NCBI RefSeq assembly: GCF_016522065.1
Contig: NZ_JAEHFV010000003.1
Location: forward strand, 372,001-436,000
Direction of reading: 5' to 3'
Length of the DNA: 64,000 bases
Source: Flavobacterium agrisoli
Lineage (GTDB): Bacteria; Bacteroidota; Bacteroidia; Flavobacteriales; Flavobacteriaceae
The notes under the pieces are model-generated. The model saw only the letters and a list, made by a program, of their open reading frames with translations. It searched no databases and was not told the origin of the DNA. The position numbers were made by a program, and so were the translations under genes. How positions within the stretch are numbered: position 1 is the stretch's first letter; every line of letters starts with the position of its first letter. This document shows, piece after piece, positions 45,955-57,000 of the stretch.

Positions 45955-46533
45955 TTAGTTCCCAATAACTACTTTAGGAAAACGAATAATTTTATCTCCT
46001 AATTTGTATCCTTTTTCAATTACATCTACAATTTTTCCTTTTAAATCTTCAGATGGCGCAGGAATTTGGGTAATAGCTTCGGCAAAATCGGCATTAAAAG
46101 GATCACCAGCTCTTACTTCAACTTGCTCTAATCCTTTAGAAACTAAGGTGCTTTTTAATTTTTCATAAATTAAAACCACTCCTTTAACTAAGTTCTCATC
46201 TTCTGATTTGGTAATTTCGATAAGTCCTCTGTCAAAATCATCTAAAACAGGCAACATAGACTGTAAAACATCTTGGTTAGCTGTTTTAAACAAATCGATA
46301 CGCTCTTTAGAGGTTCTTTTTTTGTAATTTTCAAATTCGGCAAATAAGCGCAAAAATTTATCTTTTTCTTTGGCTAAATCTTGAGTTAATTGCTCTTCAA
46401 CACTTAATTCTTCTCCAATTATTTGTTCACCGTTAGCATTATTCTCAATCGTTGCATCATCTAATTCTTGATCGATTTCTGTATTTTCCGTACTCATATC
46501 AGCTTTATTTTTAAATATATTTTTAAATTTCAT
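45955..46533 (-). CDS. grpE: Nucleotide exchange factor GrpE
   Basis: The 192-residue protein has an acidic N-terminal tail, a long coiled coil ('EQLTQDLAKEKDKFLRLFAE') and the C-terminal beta domain ending in 'VIEKGYKLGDKIIRFPKVVIG', diagnostic of GrpE. It releases ADP from DnaK. It is co-transcribed with dnaJ from the promoter at 46556-46563. Confidence 0.95.
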   Translation of the reverse strand: MKFKNIFKNKADMSTENTEIDQELDDATIENNANGEQIIGEELSVEEQLTQDLAKEKDKFLRLFAEFENYKKRTSKERIDLFKTANQDVLQSMLPVLDDFDRGLIEITKSEDENLVKGVVLIYEKLKSTLVSKGLEQVEVRAGDPFNADFAEAITQIPAPSEDLKGKIVDVIEKGYKLGDKIIRFPKVVIGN

Positions 46534-46555
46534 TTTATTTCTTTTCGTTGGATTG

Positions 46556-46588
46556 CAAAAGTACTGCCAAAAAATTTAAAATGTCAAA
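46556..46588 (-). promoter_or_regulatory. Promoter of grpE-dnaJ
   Basis: On the minus strand TTTG (46585-46588) is followed after 21 bp by TACTTTTG (46556-46563), matching both parts of the Bacteroidetes consensus, 22 bp before the grpE ATG. Confidence 0.7.
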
Positions 46589-46800
46589 TTGTCATTATGA
46601 TTTAGCAGAAATAGTATATTCTTTTTTTAAAAGCTTTATAATCAGAATATTTAAAAAAAATTAGGATAATTTTAAGAGTTTTATACCAAACTTTAAATAT
46701 ATTTGAAACCGTATAAAGCAAATCATAATTTACCTGTTTAGATTTGATTTTTTAGTAAGTTTCATAGCCTTACTATAATTATTAATTCAATTTGTTATAC

Positions 46801-46838
46801 AAAAAAAGCCGTCTTAAAAATTTAAGACGGCTTTTTTT
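46801..46838. terminator. Bidirectional terminator
   Basis: An 18-bp perfect inverted repeat around two bases: seven A, GCCGTCTTAAA, then its complement ending in seven T. It lies 20 bp after the stop of the minus-strand outer-membrane protein gene. Confidence 0.85.
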
Positions 46839-46858
46839 AATGGTTTAAACCAATGTTT

Positions 46859-47395
46859 TTATAGTTTAAATCCGTATGCAAGTCGCAAGGCCACTTGGTT
46901 GGTATCAAAGTTAGGTACATCTTCGTAACGCACGCTCACATCAATAAATTTGGTGGCATATCCAATTCCAGGTGCCCATAAAAAACTAGTGTCATTATAA
47001 CCATTGGTTACAGCAAATGCAGCACCTACTTCGCCTAACAAATAAAAGCGGTCTTCCCAAATAAACGCTTTAAAACCAGCTTTAGCAGGAATAAATCCAA
47101 GGTCTTTTACTTCTTCCATATTGTCTTTTACTTCCGAGTAATTAAACAAATTGGTAAAACCTGTTGTTAACGTTAAAGAAGTTTTTTTGGATAAATCGTA
47201 TTGTAAACGAACATCGCCACCTAAAGCCCAATCGTATTTGCTGTTAGTCGGAATACCACCGTTTAAACCAACGCCCAAACGAAAGCCTTGATCATAATTT
47301 CTAATTTCACTTGTTGATTGTGCTTGAAGGCTAGCGACAAAAAATAATGCCATTATTGCTGCCGTTGCAGCTTTGATTTTTCTTGTAAATTTCAT
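46859..47395 (-). CDS. Outer-membrane beta-barrel protein, paralogue 1
   Basis: The 178-residue protein has a signal peptide ending near 'SLQAQS' and alternating beta-strand sequence finishing with 'NQVALRLAYGFKL', a terminal aromatic-containing strand. It resembles the next gene ('YNDTSFLWAPGIGYATK' against 'YNGSGFLWAPSVGYITK'), so they are paralogues. Function unknown; probably an eight-stranded barrel of the outer membrane. Confidence 0.8.
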   Translation of the reverse strand: MKFTRKIKAATAAIMALFFVASLQAQSTSEIRNYDQGFRLGVGLNGGIPTNSKYDWALGGDVRLQYDLSKKTSLTLTTGFTNLFNYSEVKDNMEEVKDLGFIPAKAGFKAFIWEDRFYLLGEVGAAFAVTNGYNDTSFLWAPGIGYATKFIDVSVRYEDVPNFDTNQVALRLAYGFKL

Positions 47396-47559
47396 TTTCT
47401 TATATTTTAGTTAATACTATGATGTAAATGTAAACGCATGATTTTGCTGCATTCTTATAGAATACTTCTTAAAATTTACATAATATTGGCCTAAAGAAAA
47501 TGCAATAAAAAAATCACTTCTGTAAAGTGCTTGGTAACGAATGAGTTGGGTTTTGGGAG

Positions 47560-48093
47560 TTATATTTTAAAACTATAGGCTACTCGAAATAGAATTTGAT
47601 GGCTGCTAAATCGAGATAAATTTTCGTATTTCAAATTCAAATCGATGCCTCTTTTGGTAATGTATCCCACCGATGGCGCCCATAAAAATCCCGAACCATT
47701 ATACCCTCTGGTTGTCGAAACGCCCATTCCGACTTCGCCTTGAAGATATGTTTTTCCTGTGGTAATAAAAGTTTTAAAACCCGTCTTTAAAGGTATATAG
47801 CCCAAATCTTTAGCATCTCCATCAAAAGCATAATGGTAGCCAAAATTAATGGTAATGGCATTTTTTTTATTGAAATAGTACAGCAAACCTCCTTCGGCTC
47901 CCATCAGATAATTGAAGTTTTTATTGGTGGAAATTCCGATTTGCCCACTATATTCAAAACGAAAATGGGGTTCAAACTTTTTTAATTCGCCTTCATTTTC
48001 TAAAAAAGTGGCTTTTTGCGCCCATAGCAGTGGACTACAACCGAGGCCAATCAAGAGATAAAAAAGATTTTTTTGGTAATTTTTAAGCATCAA
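47560..48093 (-). CDS. Outer-membrane beta-barrel protein, paralogue 2
   Basis: The 177-residue protein has a signal peptide ('LIGLGCSPLLWAQ') and shares block order with paralogue 1: 'DLGYIPLKTGFKTFI', 'YLQGEVGMGVSTTRGYN', 'FRVAYSFKI'. The 164-bp gap between the two and the extent of change suggest an old tandem duplication. Function unknown. Confidence 0.8.
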   Translation of the reverse strand: MMLKNYQKNLFYLLIGLGCSPLLWAQKATFLENEGELKKFEPHFRFEYSGQIGISTNKNFNYLMGAEGGLLYYFNKKNAITINFGYHYAFDGDAKDLGYIPLKTGFKTFITTGKTYLQGEVGMGVSTTRGYNGSGFLWAPSVGYITKRGIDLNLKYENLSRFSSHQILFRVAYSFKI

Positions 48094-48187
48094 TGTTAAT
48101 TTAGGTTAGTTAGTAAGGTTGTTGATATTGAAAAATTAAAAATACTATATAAATTCATTTCTGCAAATACATTTAAGTGCTTCTAAG

Positions 48188-48195
48188 TATCTTTG
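48188..48195 (+). promoter_or_regulatory. Bacteroidetes-type -7 element of the MATE gene
   Basis: TATCTTTG matches TAnnTTTG 22 bp before the TTG start at 48218, which supports that start. Confidence 0.55.
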
Positions 48196-48217
48196 CTTAC
48201 TTTTAAAATTTAGAAAA

Positions 48218-49615
48218 TTGAATTTAGCACAGTACACCAAAGAATTTCGATATAATTTAACCTTGGCTTATCCTATTATTTTAGGCATGATTGGACATAC
48301 TATCGTAGGAATCGTGGATAATATTATGGTCGGGAAATTAGGGCCAACCGAATTAGCTGCGGTTTCTTTAGGAAATAGTTTTGTTTTTTTAGCTATGTCT
48401 ATCGGAATTGGATTTTCGACGGCCATTACGCCCTTAGTGGCCGAAGCTGATGGAAAAAAAGACATCGAAAATGGCCGAAATGCTTTTCACCATGGTTTGT
48501 ATTTGTGTACGGTATTAGGAGTGGCTTTGTTTTTACTGATTTTTGTTTCGAAACCGCTTATTTCGTTTATGGGACAGCCCGAAGCAGTAGCCGAAATGGC
48601 AAAACCGTACTTGGATATTGTGGGTTTTTCCTTAATTCCGATGATTATGTACCAAGCCTACAAACAATTTGCTGATGGTTTAAGCGAAACTAAATATGCC
48701 ATGTGGGCGACTATTTTGAGCAATTTTACCAACGTAATTATCAATTATTTTTTGATTTACGGAATTTGGTTTTTTCCAAAAATGGGTATTATTGGCGCTG
48801 CCATTGGTACGATTGCTTCTCGTTTTGTCATGCTCGCTTTTATGCATTTTGTTTTAAAAAATAAAGCTAAATTTCATCCGTATTTTGAGCATTTTAGTTT
48901 AAAAAACATAAACAAACAAATGACATCTAAAATCATTGATTTGGCGGCACCATCGGCCATGCAAATGTTTTTTGAAGTGGCCTTGTTTACTGGTGCTATT
49001 TGGTTAAGTGGTATGCTGGGTGTGGCGAGTCAGGCTGCTAATCAAATTGCGTTGAGTTTGGCGTCTTTAACGTTTATGTTTGCTATGGGATTGAGTGTAA
49101 CGTCTATGATTCGCGTGGGGAATCAAAAAGGCTTGGGCGATTTTGTTGCTTTACGACGCATTGCTTTTTCTATTTTTTTACTGGCAATCATTCTCGAAGT
49201 GTTTTTTGCAATTCTATTTGTACTTTTACACGCACAATTACCCAAAATATTTGTCAATTTAAACAATGCCGAAGATTTGCTTAAAAATACAGAGGTGATA
49301 GGAATAGCTGCTAAATTGTTATTAGTTGCCGCTATTTTTCAAATTTCCGATGGCATTCAAGTGGTGGTGTTGGGCGCATTGAGAGGTTTGCAGGATGTAA
49401 AAATTCCGATGTATGTTACTTTTGTAGCCTACTGGATTGTGGGTTTTCCCATTTCGATTTATTTGGGATTATACACGCATTTGCAAGCGACCGGAATTTG
49501 GATAGGATTACTAGCTGGACTCACAACTGCGGCCGTTTTTTTATTTTGGAGATTTAATCGACTAACAAAACATTTAATACAAACCCAATCTGTTTCGGAA
49601 ATAAATTTGAAATAG
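48218..49615 (+). CDS. MATE-family multidrug efflux transporter
   Basis: The 465-residue protein has about twelve membrane segments in two repeats. 'LAYPIILGMIGHTIVGIVDNIMVGKLG' region residues and 'QVVVLGALRGLQDVKIPM' are typical of NorM/MATE pumps, which expel cationic drugs in exchange for protons or sodium. The start is a TTG, supported by the promoter 22 bp upstream and by the absence of an in-frame ATG before conserved residues. Confidence 0.93.
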   Translation: MNLAQYTKEFRYNLTLAYPIILGMIGHTIVGIVDNIMVGKLGPTELAAVSLGNSFVFLAMSIGIGFSTAITPLVAEADGKKDIENGRNAFHHGLYLCTVLGVALFLLIFVSKPLISFMGQPEAVAEMAKPYLDIVGFSLIPMIMYQAYKQFADGLSETKYAMWATILSNFTNVIINYFLIYGIWFFPKMGIIGAAIGTIASRFVMLAFMHFVLKNKAKFHPYFEHFSLKNINKQMTSKIIDLAAPSAMQMFFEVALFTGAIWLSGMLGVASQAANQIALSLASLTFMFAMGLSVTSMIRVGNQKGLGDFVALRRIAFSIFLLAIILEVFFAILFVLLHAQLPKIFVNLNNAEDLLKNTEVIGIAAKLLLVAAIFQISDGIQVVVLGALRGLQDVKIPMYVTFVAYWIVGFPISIYLGLYTHLQATGIWIGLLAGLTTAAVFLFWRFNRLTKHLIQTQSVSEINLK

Positions 49616-49634
49616 GAAATTTAATAGTGATAAC

Positions 49635-49865
49635 ATGGAATTACCAAAATTTTTACTTGGAGATAATACCGATTTTCCGGATGATATTTTTATCATTCAC
49701 ATGGATTATCCTCGCTTTATTATCAATTTAAAAGATGACGAAGTAGAATTTCTAGAAGAGGCCGAAGATTTGGACGAAGCCGAATTGAACGCCGAAATGG
49801 AAGGTTTAATAGAACAAGCCAATAGCTTTTACGACCGCGAAATGGAACGTTACGAAAACGAGTAA
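49635..49865 (+). CDS. Small acidic conserved protein
   Basis: The 76-residue protein is strongly acidic ('DDEVEFLEEAEDLDEAELNAE') with a conserved-looking N-terminus 'MELPKFLLGDNTDFPDDIFIIHMDYPRF'-type pattern (key residues Gly-Asp-Asn...Pro, His-x-Asp-x-Pro). No signal peptide or known domain is visible. It starts 19 bp after the MATE gene and ends before a strong terminator. Function unknown. Confidence 0.72.
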   Translation: MELPKFLLGDNTDFPDDIFIIHMDYPRFIINLKDDEVEFLEEAEDLDEAELNAEMEGLIEQANSFYDREMERYENE

Positions 49866-49887
49866 AGTTTATTTTAACGGATTATTG

Positions 49888-49923
49888 AAAAACGCTACAA
49901 CTTTCGGGTTGTAGCGTTTTTTT
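49888..49923. terminator. Bidirectional terminator between convergent genes
   Basis: AAAAACGCTACAAC pairs perfectly with GTTGTAGCGTTTTT around TTTCGG, with T runs on both strands. It serves the small acidic gene and probably the pectinesterase gene. Confidence 0.9.
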
Positions 49924-49951
49924 GCTTATATATTTAATTTTTATTAAAAGA

Positions 49952-52900
49952 TTAGTTTTTGATAATTTTAAAATTTTTCGTGTTGGATTCTCGGGTTACC
50001 TTTAAAATATAGATTCCGCTACTGTATTTTTGCAAATCAATAGGTGTCAATTCATTATTTCCAGTAACGGTATTTTTAGTCCATAATACTTGTCCATTCA
50101 AATCGTAAAGACTAAAAGTTGTGTTTTCGACAAAGCCCCCAATTTGAACATTTGTGCTGTTTTTTGTAGGATTTGGACTAAGCGTAATTTGATTGTGAAG
50201 TATTATAGTTTCACTCAAACCTAAGCTCGATAAATCAATCAAATTTGAAGAAACACTTAATCCTCCCATTGCATTAGCAGCTCTTACCGTAAATTTTCCT
50301 GTAGTATAAGCAGAAGCATCAAATTGATTAGAAGTGGTGAATTTTATAAATACATCATCTTTAAATATGGCCCAACCTAGAACGTAATCGTCTGTAGCCC
50401 ATTCTAATTTTTTACTATTATTGCTAATAACAGGAATGCTTGCTTGTTCGGTAGCCAATGTAGGTTGCCAAGTATCGGTACCACCTAATACATTTTCGAT
50501 TGTATAAGCATCTGCTTGGGTTTTGGTTAAAACAGGATTTAAAGTTACTGAGTTAGTTCCGTTAGAGTAAGTTTTTCTTCTGCCAGATAAGTCAACCGCT
50601 ACACCAGAGGCCGTTAAGCTATTGAATTCGGCATAAACTGAAGGTAAAGCACCCCATTCCGACCAGCCCTCGTTAGCAGGAAGTTGTTTCATTATAGTAT
50701 TGATAAAAGCAACTTTCGGACTGCCTTGCCACGGACGACTTAATTTATAGCTTCCGTTGTTTATAGCAAAACCATCAATAGTACAATCTCTAAAAACATA
50801 ACCCCAACTAGAGGTAGTAGCAGGTGCAGTAACATGGTTGCCAGAGCGGTCTTCTAAATAAATCAAGCATGAGTTGAAAAATACATCACCACCACCAAAA
50901 ATAAAATCTACAGTTCCGTGAATTTCGCTATTTTCCAAATAAATACGGTTAGCACCCGTGTAAAAAGTATCTTGATTGCTTAGCAATTTTACATTTTTAT
51001 AGATATTACGATCGCCTTGATCTCGTAAAGCTACGGCTCTACCAGTAAAAGCACCTTTTCTGTAATCCATTTTGTTTAAAAGAGTAATATCCTGCATGTA
51101 AATGTTTTTAGCATTTGTTTGAAAATTCAAGGTAGGAGTGGTTCCTATTCCTTCATTTGAAGCAAGTGGTTCGTTAAAAAGAATAACACCATCCATGCTT
51201 TGTCCTATGAAAGAAACATTAGGTAAATTAAAAAAAGTTTGTTGTGTAGCATCTCCAGTTATTTTTCCTAAATCATATTCGCCATTTGGGAAAAAAATAT
51301 AAAATCGCTCTCCTGAAGATGAGGCGGCTTGCGCCGCGGCCAAAGCAGCAGAAAAGTCACCATCTACACCTACTACGAAATCATATTTTTTTTTGGATAC
51401 AATGGGTTTATTAAGGGTGGTAAAAGTGATAGAAATTGGACTTGAATAAGTGTTGTTTCCTAAATCTGAAATAATGTTAGCTGGAAGTGTGAAAGTATAT
51501 GTAGTATTATATTGTAAACCTGAATAATCGAACGAAATGGATTTTCCAAAAATAACCGGACTGATGTTTTTTTCGTTTAAAGTTGCAACAGCATTAGGCG
51601 TTATTTTGATACGCTCATCAAAAGTAAGCACTACTTTTCCAGTGGCAGAAGCTCCTAAAGCATTGATTGCAGGAACAGAACTAACTAATATTGGAGGTGT
51701 GCCATCGTTCAGAACATTTTTAGTTCCTAATACATAAATTCCAGAAAGAGTCGTTCCGTCGTTTGTAGCTGTTGCACCCACAATAGCCGATGTGTAATCG
51801 GGTACCCATCGAATGTAAACTTCACTTTTGTTGTTGGCTTCAACTGGTAAATTAAAAGTAGCTTCATAATATTGCTTGGCATTGACCAAATCAAAAGTAC
51901 CCAAGGTAGTAAAAGTGGTACCGTCTGTCGAGTATTGGCAAATTTGTTTGGAGTAGGCATTGTAATTAAAAAGCATGGCCGATTTTATACTGATGTCCTT
52001 ATAATCTGCTGCATTAAATTTTATTTGATAGTAGTTTTTGTTTGTCAATGGTTGCCAGTTAACGGCAGCTCCTCGACCCTCGTAGCCCCCTTCTAGGACT
52101 GATTTTCCAAGCCATCCCACTTGAGTTCCACTTTCATTACGAAGAATTAAAGCTGCAGTTTCATTGCTTACATCGGATGAAAAATCGGCTATTCGACTAT
52201 TATTTCCGGTTTTGTAAAAATCCCAACCTACAATATAATCGGAAGCATTGTACTGTGCGGATATGTTTTTTGTAGCATTCATGACAACAGAAATGGTAGC
52301 ATTGGTTTCGCCTGTTTCCCAATTTGAAAAATTCAAAATCGGATTGTTATTAGCTGTTAACGATACTGTCGTGCCCTCTTCGTATAGTCGAGAACCATTT
52401 ACAATCGTGCCAACGGGTGAAATAGCAATCATATAATCTTTAGCTCCACCATTTACAGGAATGGTTAAAGAATAGGTGTTTAATTGAGTGAAATTTGCTT
52501 TTAAAGTCACATCACTATTTGCTGTAAAAGTGTAAGTATTGTTAGTAGAAACGATATTTCCACTCTCATCTGTCCAGTTCAGAAAAGTGTAGCCAAAATT
52601 TTTAGTAGCGGTTAAAGTAACTTCAGTACCTTGATAATGTACATTACTTACTGGAAATGAGGTGATACTTCCTCCTTCCGAAGGCACTACACTTGTTGTA
52701 ATGTTGTATTGAGGTAAATTATTGATAGTTCCGTTTACTGTTCCTGTGACTACTACATCGGCCAAGCTCACTTGTTTGGTGTTACCTAAATCATGAAGAT
52801 AAAATGCTAAAGTACACTTTGCATTCGAAGCAGGGATGGGTAAGTTACTCAAATCGTAAACACCTAATGTATAAGGTAAATTGGGAGCCGTAGTATTATT

Positions 52901-53362
52901 ATCACGATTTGGATTTAGATTGGCGACAAGTAATTGAGCGGTTCCATCGCTAGATTCCCAATAAACATCTAACAATCCGCCACCTGTTCCGTATCGTGTT
53001 GAGCGGAAAGAGACTTGAGTAGGAGTAAAACTAAGTCCGTTTTTAGGAATAAGATGAAATCCAATCAAATTGCTAGCATCTACAGCTGAAGATTGTGTGG
53101 TTGGTTGAAATCCAGTTCCGGGTAAGCTAGTAACTGTTTTAATTCCGGCATAATTTAAATTAGTTCCTATGGTAATATAATCCTGTAAAAAATAGTTGTT
53201 AGTGGTTCCGGAATAAGTAGCGGTTTGTCCGACGTTACCTGTAGTTAATGGCCAACTTATGGTGGTGGTTTCGTTATTAAGCGTTTGTGCTGTAAGTGAT
53301 AAAAACGAATTCAGAATAAAATACAGCAACAAGCTGAATTTTGAAAATAGTTTTGGTTTCAT
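49952..53362 (-). CDS. Secreted multidomain pectinesterase (CE8) with type IX secretion signal
   Basis: The 1136-residue protein has a signal peptide (ending 'FLSLTAQ'), beta-sandwich regions, a bacterial repeat ('GYTFLNWTDESGNI...VTLKANF', about 255-290), an SbsA-type Ig domain ('PPILVSSVPAINALGASATGK' region) and a CE8 pectin methylesterase domain (about 660-1000). Catalytic motifs are 'NQDTFYTGA', 'GTVDFIFGG' and 'LSRPWQG' (usually LGRPW). The last 75 residues ('LSPNPTKNSTNVQIGG...GIYILKV') are a Por/T9SS sorting domain. It removes methyl groups from homogalacturonan so that pectate lyase can cut. It is divergent from the SusC gene. Confidence 0.93.
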   Translation of the reverse strand: MKPKLFSKFSLLLYFILNSFLSLTAQTLNNETTTISWPLTTGNVGQTATYSGTTNNYFLQDYITIGTNLNYAGIKTVTSLPGTGFQPTTQSSAVDASNLIGFHLIPKNGLSFTPTQVSFRSTRYGTGGGLLDVYWESSDGTAQLLVANLNPNRDNNTTAPNLPYTLGVYDLSNLPIPASNAKCTLAFYLHDLGNTKQVSLADVVVTGTVNGTINNLPQYNITTSVVPSEGGSITSFPVSNVHYQGTEVTLTATKNFGYTFLNWTDESGNIVSTNNTYTFTANSDVTLKANFTQLNTYSLTIPVNGGAKDYMIAISPVGTIVNGSRLYEEGTTVSLTANNNPILNFSNWETGETNATISVVMNATKNISAQYNASDYIVGWDFYKTGNNSRIADFSSDVSNETAALILRNESGTQVGWLGKSVLEGGYEGRGAAVNWQPLTNKNYYQIKFNAADYKDISIKSAMLFNYNAYSKQICQYSTDGTTFTTLGTFDLVNAKQYYEATFNLPVEANNKSEVYIRWVPDYTSAIVGATATNDGTTLSGIYVLGTKNVLNDGTPPILVSSVPAINALGASATGKVVLTFDERIKITPNAVATLNEKNISPVIFGKSISFDYSGLQYNTTYTFTLPANIISDLGNNTYSSPISITFTTLNKPIVSKKKYDFVVGVDGDFSAALAAAQAASSSGERFYIFFPNGEYDLGKITGDATQQTFFNLPNVSFIGQSMDGVILFNEPLASNEGIGTTPTLNFQTNAKNIYMQDITLLNKMDYRKGAFTGRAVALRDQGDRNIYKNVKLLSNQDTFYTGANRIYLENSEIHGTVDFIFGGGDVFFNSCLIYLEDRSGNHVTAPATTSSWGYVFRDCTIDGFAINNGSYKLSRPWQGSPKVAFINTIMKQLPANEGWSEWGALPSVYAEFNSLTASGVAVDLSGRRKTYSNGTNSVTLNPVLTKTQADAYTIENVLGGTDTWQPTLATEQASIPVISNNSKKLEWATDDYVLGWAIFKDDVFIKFTTSNQFDASAYTTGKFTVRAANAMGGLSVSSNLIDLSSLGLSETIILHNQITLSPNPTKNSTNVQIGGFVENTTFSLYDLNGQVLWTKNTVTGNNELTPIDLQKYSSGIYILKVTRESNTKNFKIIKN

Positions 53363-53550
53363 AATGTAATTAGATTAGTAAATAAAGGTTAGTTAAAAAA
53401 CATTTTTGGTGAAGTTGAGCTAAAAGTGAAAGCACAAAAACGTATAAGCGCAATGTTCACTTACCGTTTATAAGGTTGTAAAAAGAGGGGAATATTGTTA
53501 GCTGTTTTTTTGGAGGGGGTAATGGGCAGAATTACAGCTAAATAGTTTTT

Positions 53551-53558
53551 CAAATGTA
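53551..53558 (-). promoter_or_regulatory. Bacteroidetes-type -7 element of the pectinesterase gene
   Basis: On the minus strand TACATTTG matches TAnnTTTG, about 190 bp before the ATG. Confidence 0.45.
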
Positions 53559-53875
53559 TAAATTAATTCGAAATTTTAAAATATTTTTTTTAAAACTTTA
53601 CCACAAATTCATTTTAATCGTAAGATTTAAATTGACCCAATTCAAATTTAAATTTTGGAAGAACTAATTTTTCTATAATCGTAATTTTAAGAAAAAAAAA
53701 TTAATTAAATCCCGTTTGAATTTTTTCAATCTCTTATAGACAATATCTGACTTAAGAGTCTTAAAGTTTAATCGTTTTCGATTTTACAAAGCTTTTAAAA
53801 CCTTATAAATCAACTTTTGATAAAAAATTGAAAGTAAATGACCAAAATTTAAAAGTCCCTCCTTTATTAAAAAAA

Positions 53876-53883
53876 TACTTTTG
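53876..53883 (+). promoter_or_regulatory. Bacteroidetes-type -7 element of the pectin susCD operon
   Basis: TACTTTTG matches TAnnTTTG, about 147 bp before the SusC ATG. Confidence 0.5.
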
Positions 53884-54029
53884 AAATATTGCAATTGTGA
53901 ATCTCATAAAAAATCAATCATTAAAATTTACTACTAATAATTTTAACCAAATTTTATAGAGAATATGATGATTGAAAGAGCGACATCTTTCTTTTTTAGA
54001 CCAAAACCGACTAACCAAAACTTTATTAT

Positions 54030-57000
54030 ATGTTGAATCATTTTTTTTCTAACTATTTGTTTTTCTTATCCAAGATAAGAAAAAGAAAAAGGTTTTCACT
54101 ACAACATACTTCGCTAGGAGTATTTACAGTGGTATTATTTTTATGTACAACTTCATTTTATGGGCAGACAGTAACTGGTGTCGTTAGAGGGGGAGACACC
54201 AGTGAACCGCTGCCAGGTGTTCCTATTAATTTAAAAGGAACTACTATGGGGACATCAACCGATTTTGATGGTAAATTTTCCATTTCATTATCGGGGACGA
54301 ATCCAATTTTGGTTTTTTCGTATATGGGTTACAAACCAAAAGAAGTGGTAGTAAACGGCCAAAAAGTAATCAATGTTACGCTAGAGATCGATTCCAATCA
54401 ATTAGACGAAGTAGTCATTGTTGATTACGGATACGGGAAAGTAAAAAGATCAGACATGACAGGGGCAGTGTCTTCCATTTCGGGTAAAGATCTAGAACGA
54501 ATACCCGTTGCTACCGTTTCCGAAGCTATTACAGGTAAATTACCAGGTGTAAATGTAACCTCTGCTGATGGAGAGCCTGGAGCCGATGTGCAAATTCGTG
54601 TGAGGGGAGGGGGCTCGATTACACAGGATAATGCACCATTATATGTAGTAGATGGATTTATTGTGAATACTATTAACGATATTCCAAGTAGCGATATTGA
54701 AAGTGTAGATGTATTAAAAGATGCAGCTGCCACGGCAGTCTATGGAGCAAGAGCTTCTAACGGGGTTATCGTAATCACGACTAAAAGTCCTAAAAAAGGA
54801 AAGGTTTCCATTGCTTATAACAACTATTTTCAATTTAACAGTTTACCTGCTGATAGAAGTTATGAGGTTTTATCGCCTTATGAATTTGTTTTAGCCAATT
54901 ACGAATACCAAGCGTTACGTGGCGAAACTGCTGTAAAAGATCATGTAAGGTATTTTGGAAATTTTAGTGATATTGATATTTACAAAAGCAAAAAACCGAC
55001 CGACTGGCAGGACGAATTGTTTGGGGGTTCACGCTTATCGCAATTTCATAACTTGAGCATTAGCGGCGGTACCGAAATGACGAGTATGCGTTTAAGTGTA
55101 TCGCGTAACGATGAAGAAGGTTTATTAGTAGGTTCTGAGTACGGAAGAACTGCTATCAATTTTAAATTGGATCAAAAAATTACGGATAAATTAAAATTTG
55201 AAGGAGGAGCTCGTATTACCAATACGGTGATTGATGGAGCAGGTACTTCAACCAACGCCCAACTTAAAATTAAAGATGCCGTGCAAACTCGACCAGTAAA
55301 TGGTATTGCCGATGATTTGGATATCGATTTAAACCAACCCAATTCGGATGACGATTACCAACAGTTTTTATTGAGTTTGGTTGATCCAAGAGATTTAGTT
55401 GAGCAAGATTGGCGCAAAAGAACCTATAATTCCTATGTTTTAAATGCAGGTTTAAACTGGGAAATTATTAACGGATTGGTGTTTAAAACCATTTTTACAA
55501 CCGAACAAGAATTTAGAGAAGAACTTCGTTTTTATGGTCCACTTACAGGCGAGTCATTTAATAATGGAGGGAGCTTACCAATTGGACAAAAAGACAATAT
55601 CGAAAATTTTTCACGTCGTTGGTTGAATACTTTAAACTACAAAAAATCATGGGGTGATAATTATAAAATGGATTTCTTATTAGGACAAGAAATTTCATCA
55701 AACGGAGGAAAAAGAGATTTTACCCGTTCCGAAGATTTTAGAGCTTCTATCACACCTCAGGAATTGTTTGCTAACATGGCTTTTGGTCGCGTAGATCGTA
55801 AAGAAACCGAAGATTATACCGATTCAAACAGAAGATCCGTTTTCGGGCGATTTGATTTTCAGTTGTATAACAAGTATATTTTTACTTTAAGTTTTAGAGC
55901 AGATGAATCAAGTCGATTCTCAGAAAACAACCGTCGTGGTTATTTTCCAGCACTCGCTTTTGCATGGAAAATTCACGAAGAAGGTTTTATGAAAAATGTA
56001 GATTTTGTTAACGAATTAAAATTAAGATTGTCTTACGGTCAAACGGGTAACGATCGTGTACCGGCAACCGCTACTCAATTTTTATTTGGCGCTACCACCA
56101 ACCGCGGACCCGGTTTTGGTAATATTGATAATGTATATTACGCACCAGATAGCAATTCGTTATACAATCCAGATTTAAAATGGGAAACCACTTCAACCAA
56201 TAACCTTGGTTTAGACTTTTTACTTTTCAATAAAAGAATTAACGGAACTTTAGACGTTTACTCAAATACTACCACCAATTTGTTACTACAATCGGCAATT
56301 CCAAATAACACTGGCTTTACTACGCAATGGAATAACATTGGGGCTACATCCAACAAAGGAATTGAGTTTGGTGTTACAGGATACATTGTAGATAATAAAG
56401 ATTTTACGTTATCTGCCAATTTTAATATCGGTAAAAATGATTTTAGAATCGACGCTTTAGATGGTACTAACGAACGTTTTGAGCGTTCCAACTGGGCTAG
56501 TACCGATTTGAATAATATCAACGATTACTATTTGAGAGTAGGAGGAAAAGTAGGTGATATTTATGGATATGTAACCGATGGAATGTATACCGTAGATGAT
56601 TTTACCCAATACAATGCTACTACTAAAACATACGAATTAAAACCAGGAATTCCGAATGCAGGTGGAACGGTTGGGAATACCAATATCAGACCAGGATTTT
56701 TAAAATTGAAAGATTTACCAACTATTGATACCGATGGTGATGGAATTGCAGATACAGGTGATGGCGTAATTAATGCCGACGACCGACAAGTAATTGGGAA
56801 TGCGTTACCCGATTTTCAAGGTGGTTTTGGTTTAACGGCGCGTTACAAAGCATTTGATTTTTCGATTTTCTTTAATTACCAATCAGGTAATGATGTGTAT
56901 AATACCGGTAAAATTCAGTTTAACCAACTTAGAAGGGTAACCAACGGAAATATGTTGGATAATATGAATTCGGGTAACCGATTCACCTATATTGATGTTG

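Larger units (their letters stand above)
46534..46858. other. Spacer between grpE and the outer-membrane protein gene
   Basis: It holds the grpE promoter (46556-46588) and a strong terminator hairpin (46801-46838). Nothing else is seen. Confidence 0.6.
53363..54029. other. Divergent regulatory region between pectinesterase and SusC genes
   Basis: The 667-bp AT-rich gap contains one -7 element for each side (53551-53558 minus, 53876-53883 plus). No gene, riboswitch or obvious regulator site is visible. The SusC leader would be about 140 nt. Confidence 0.6.
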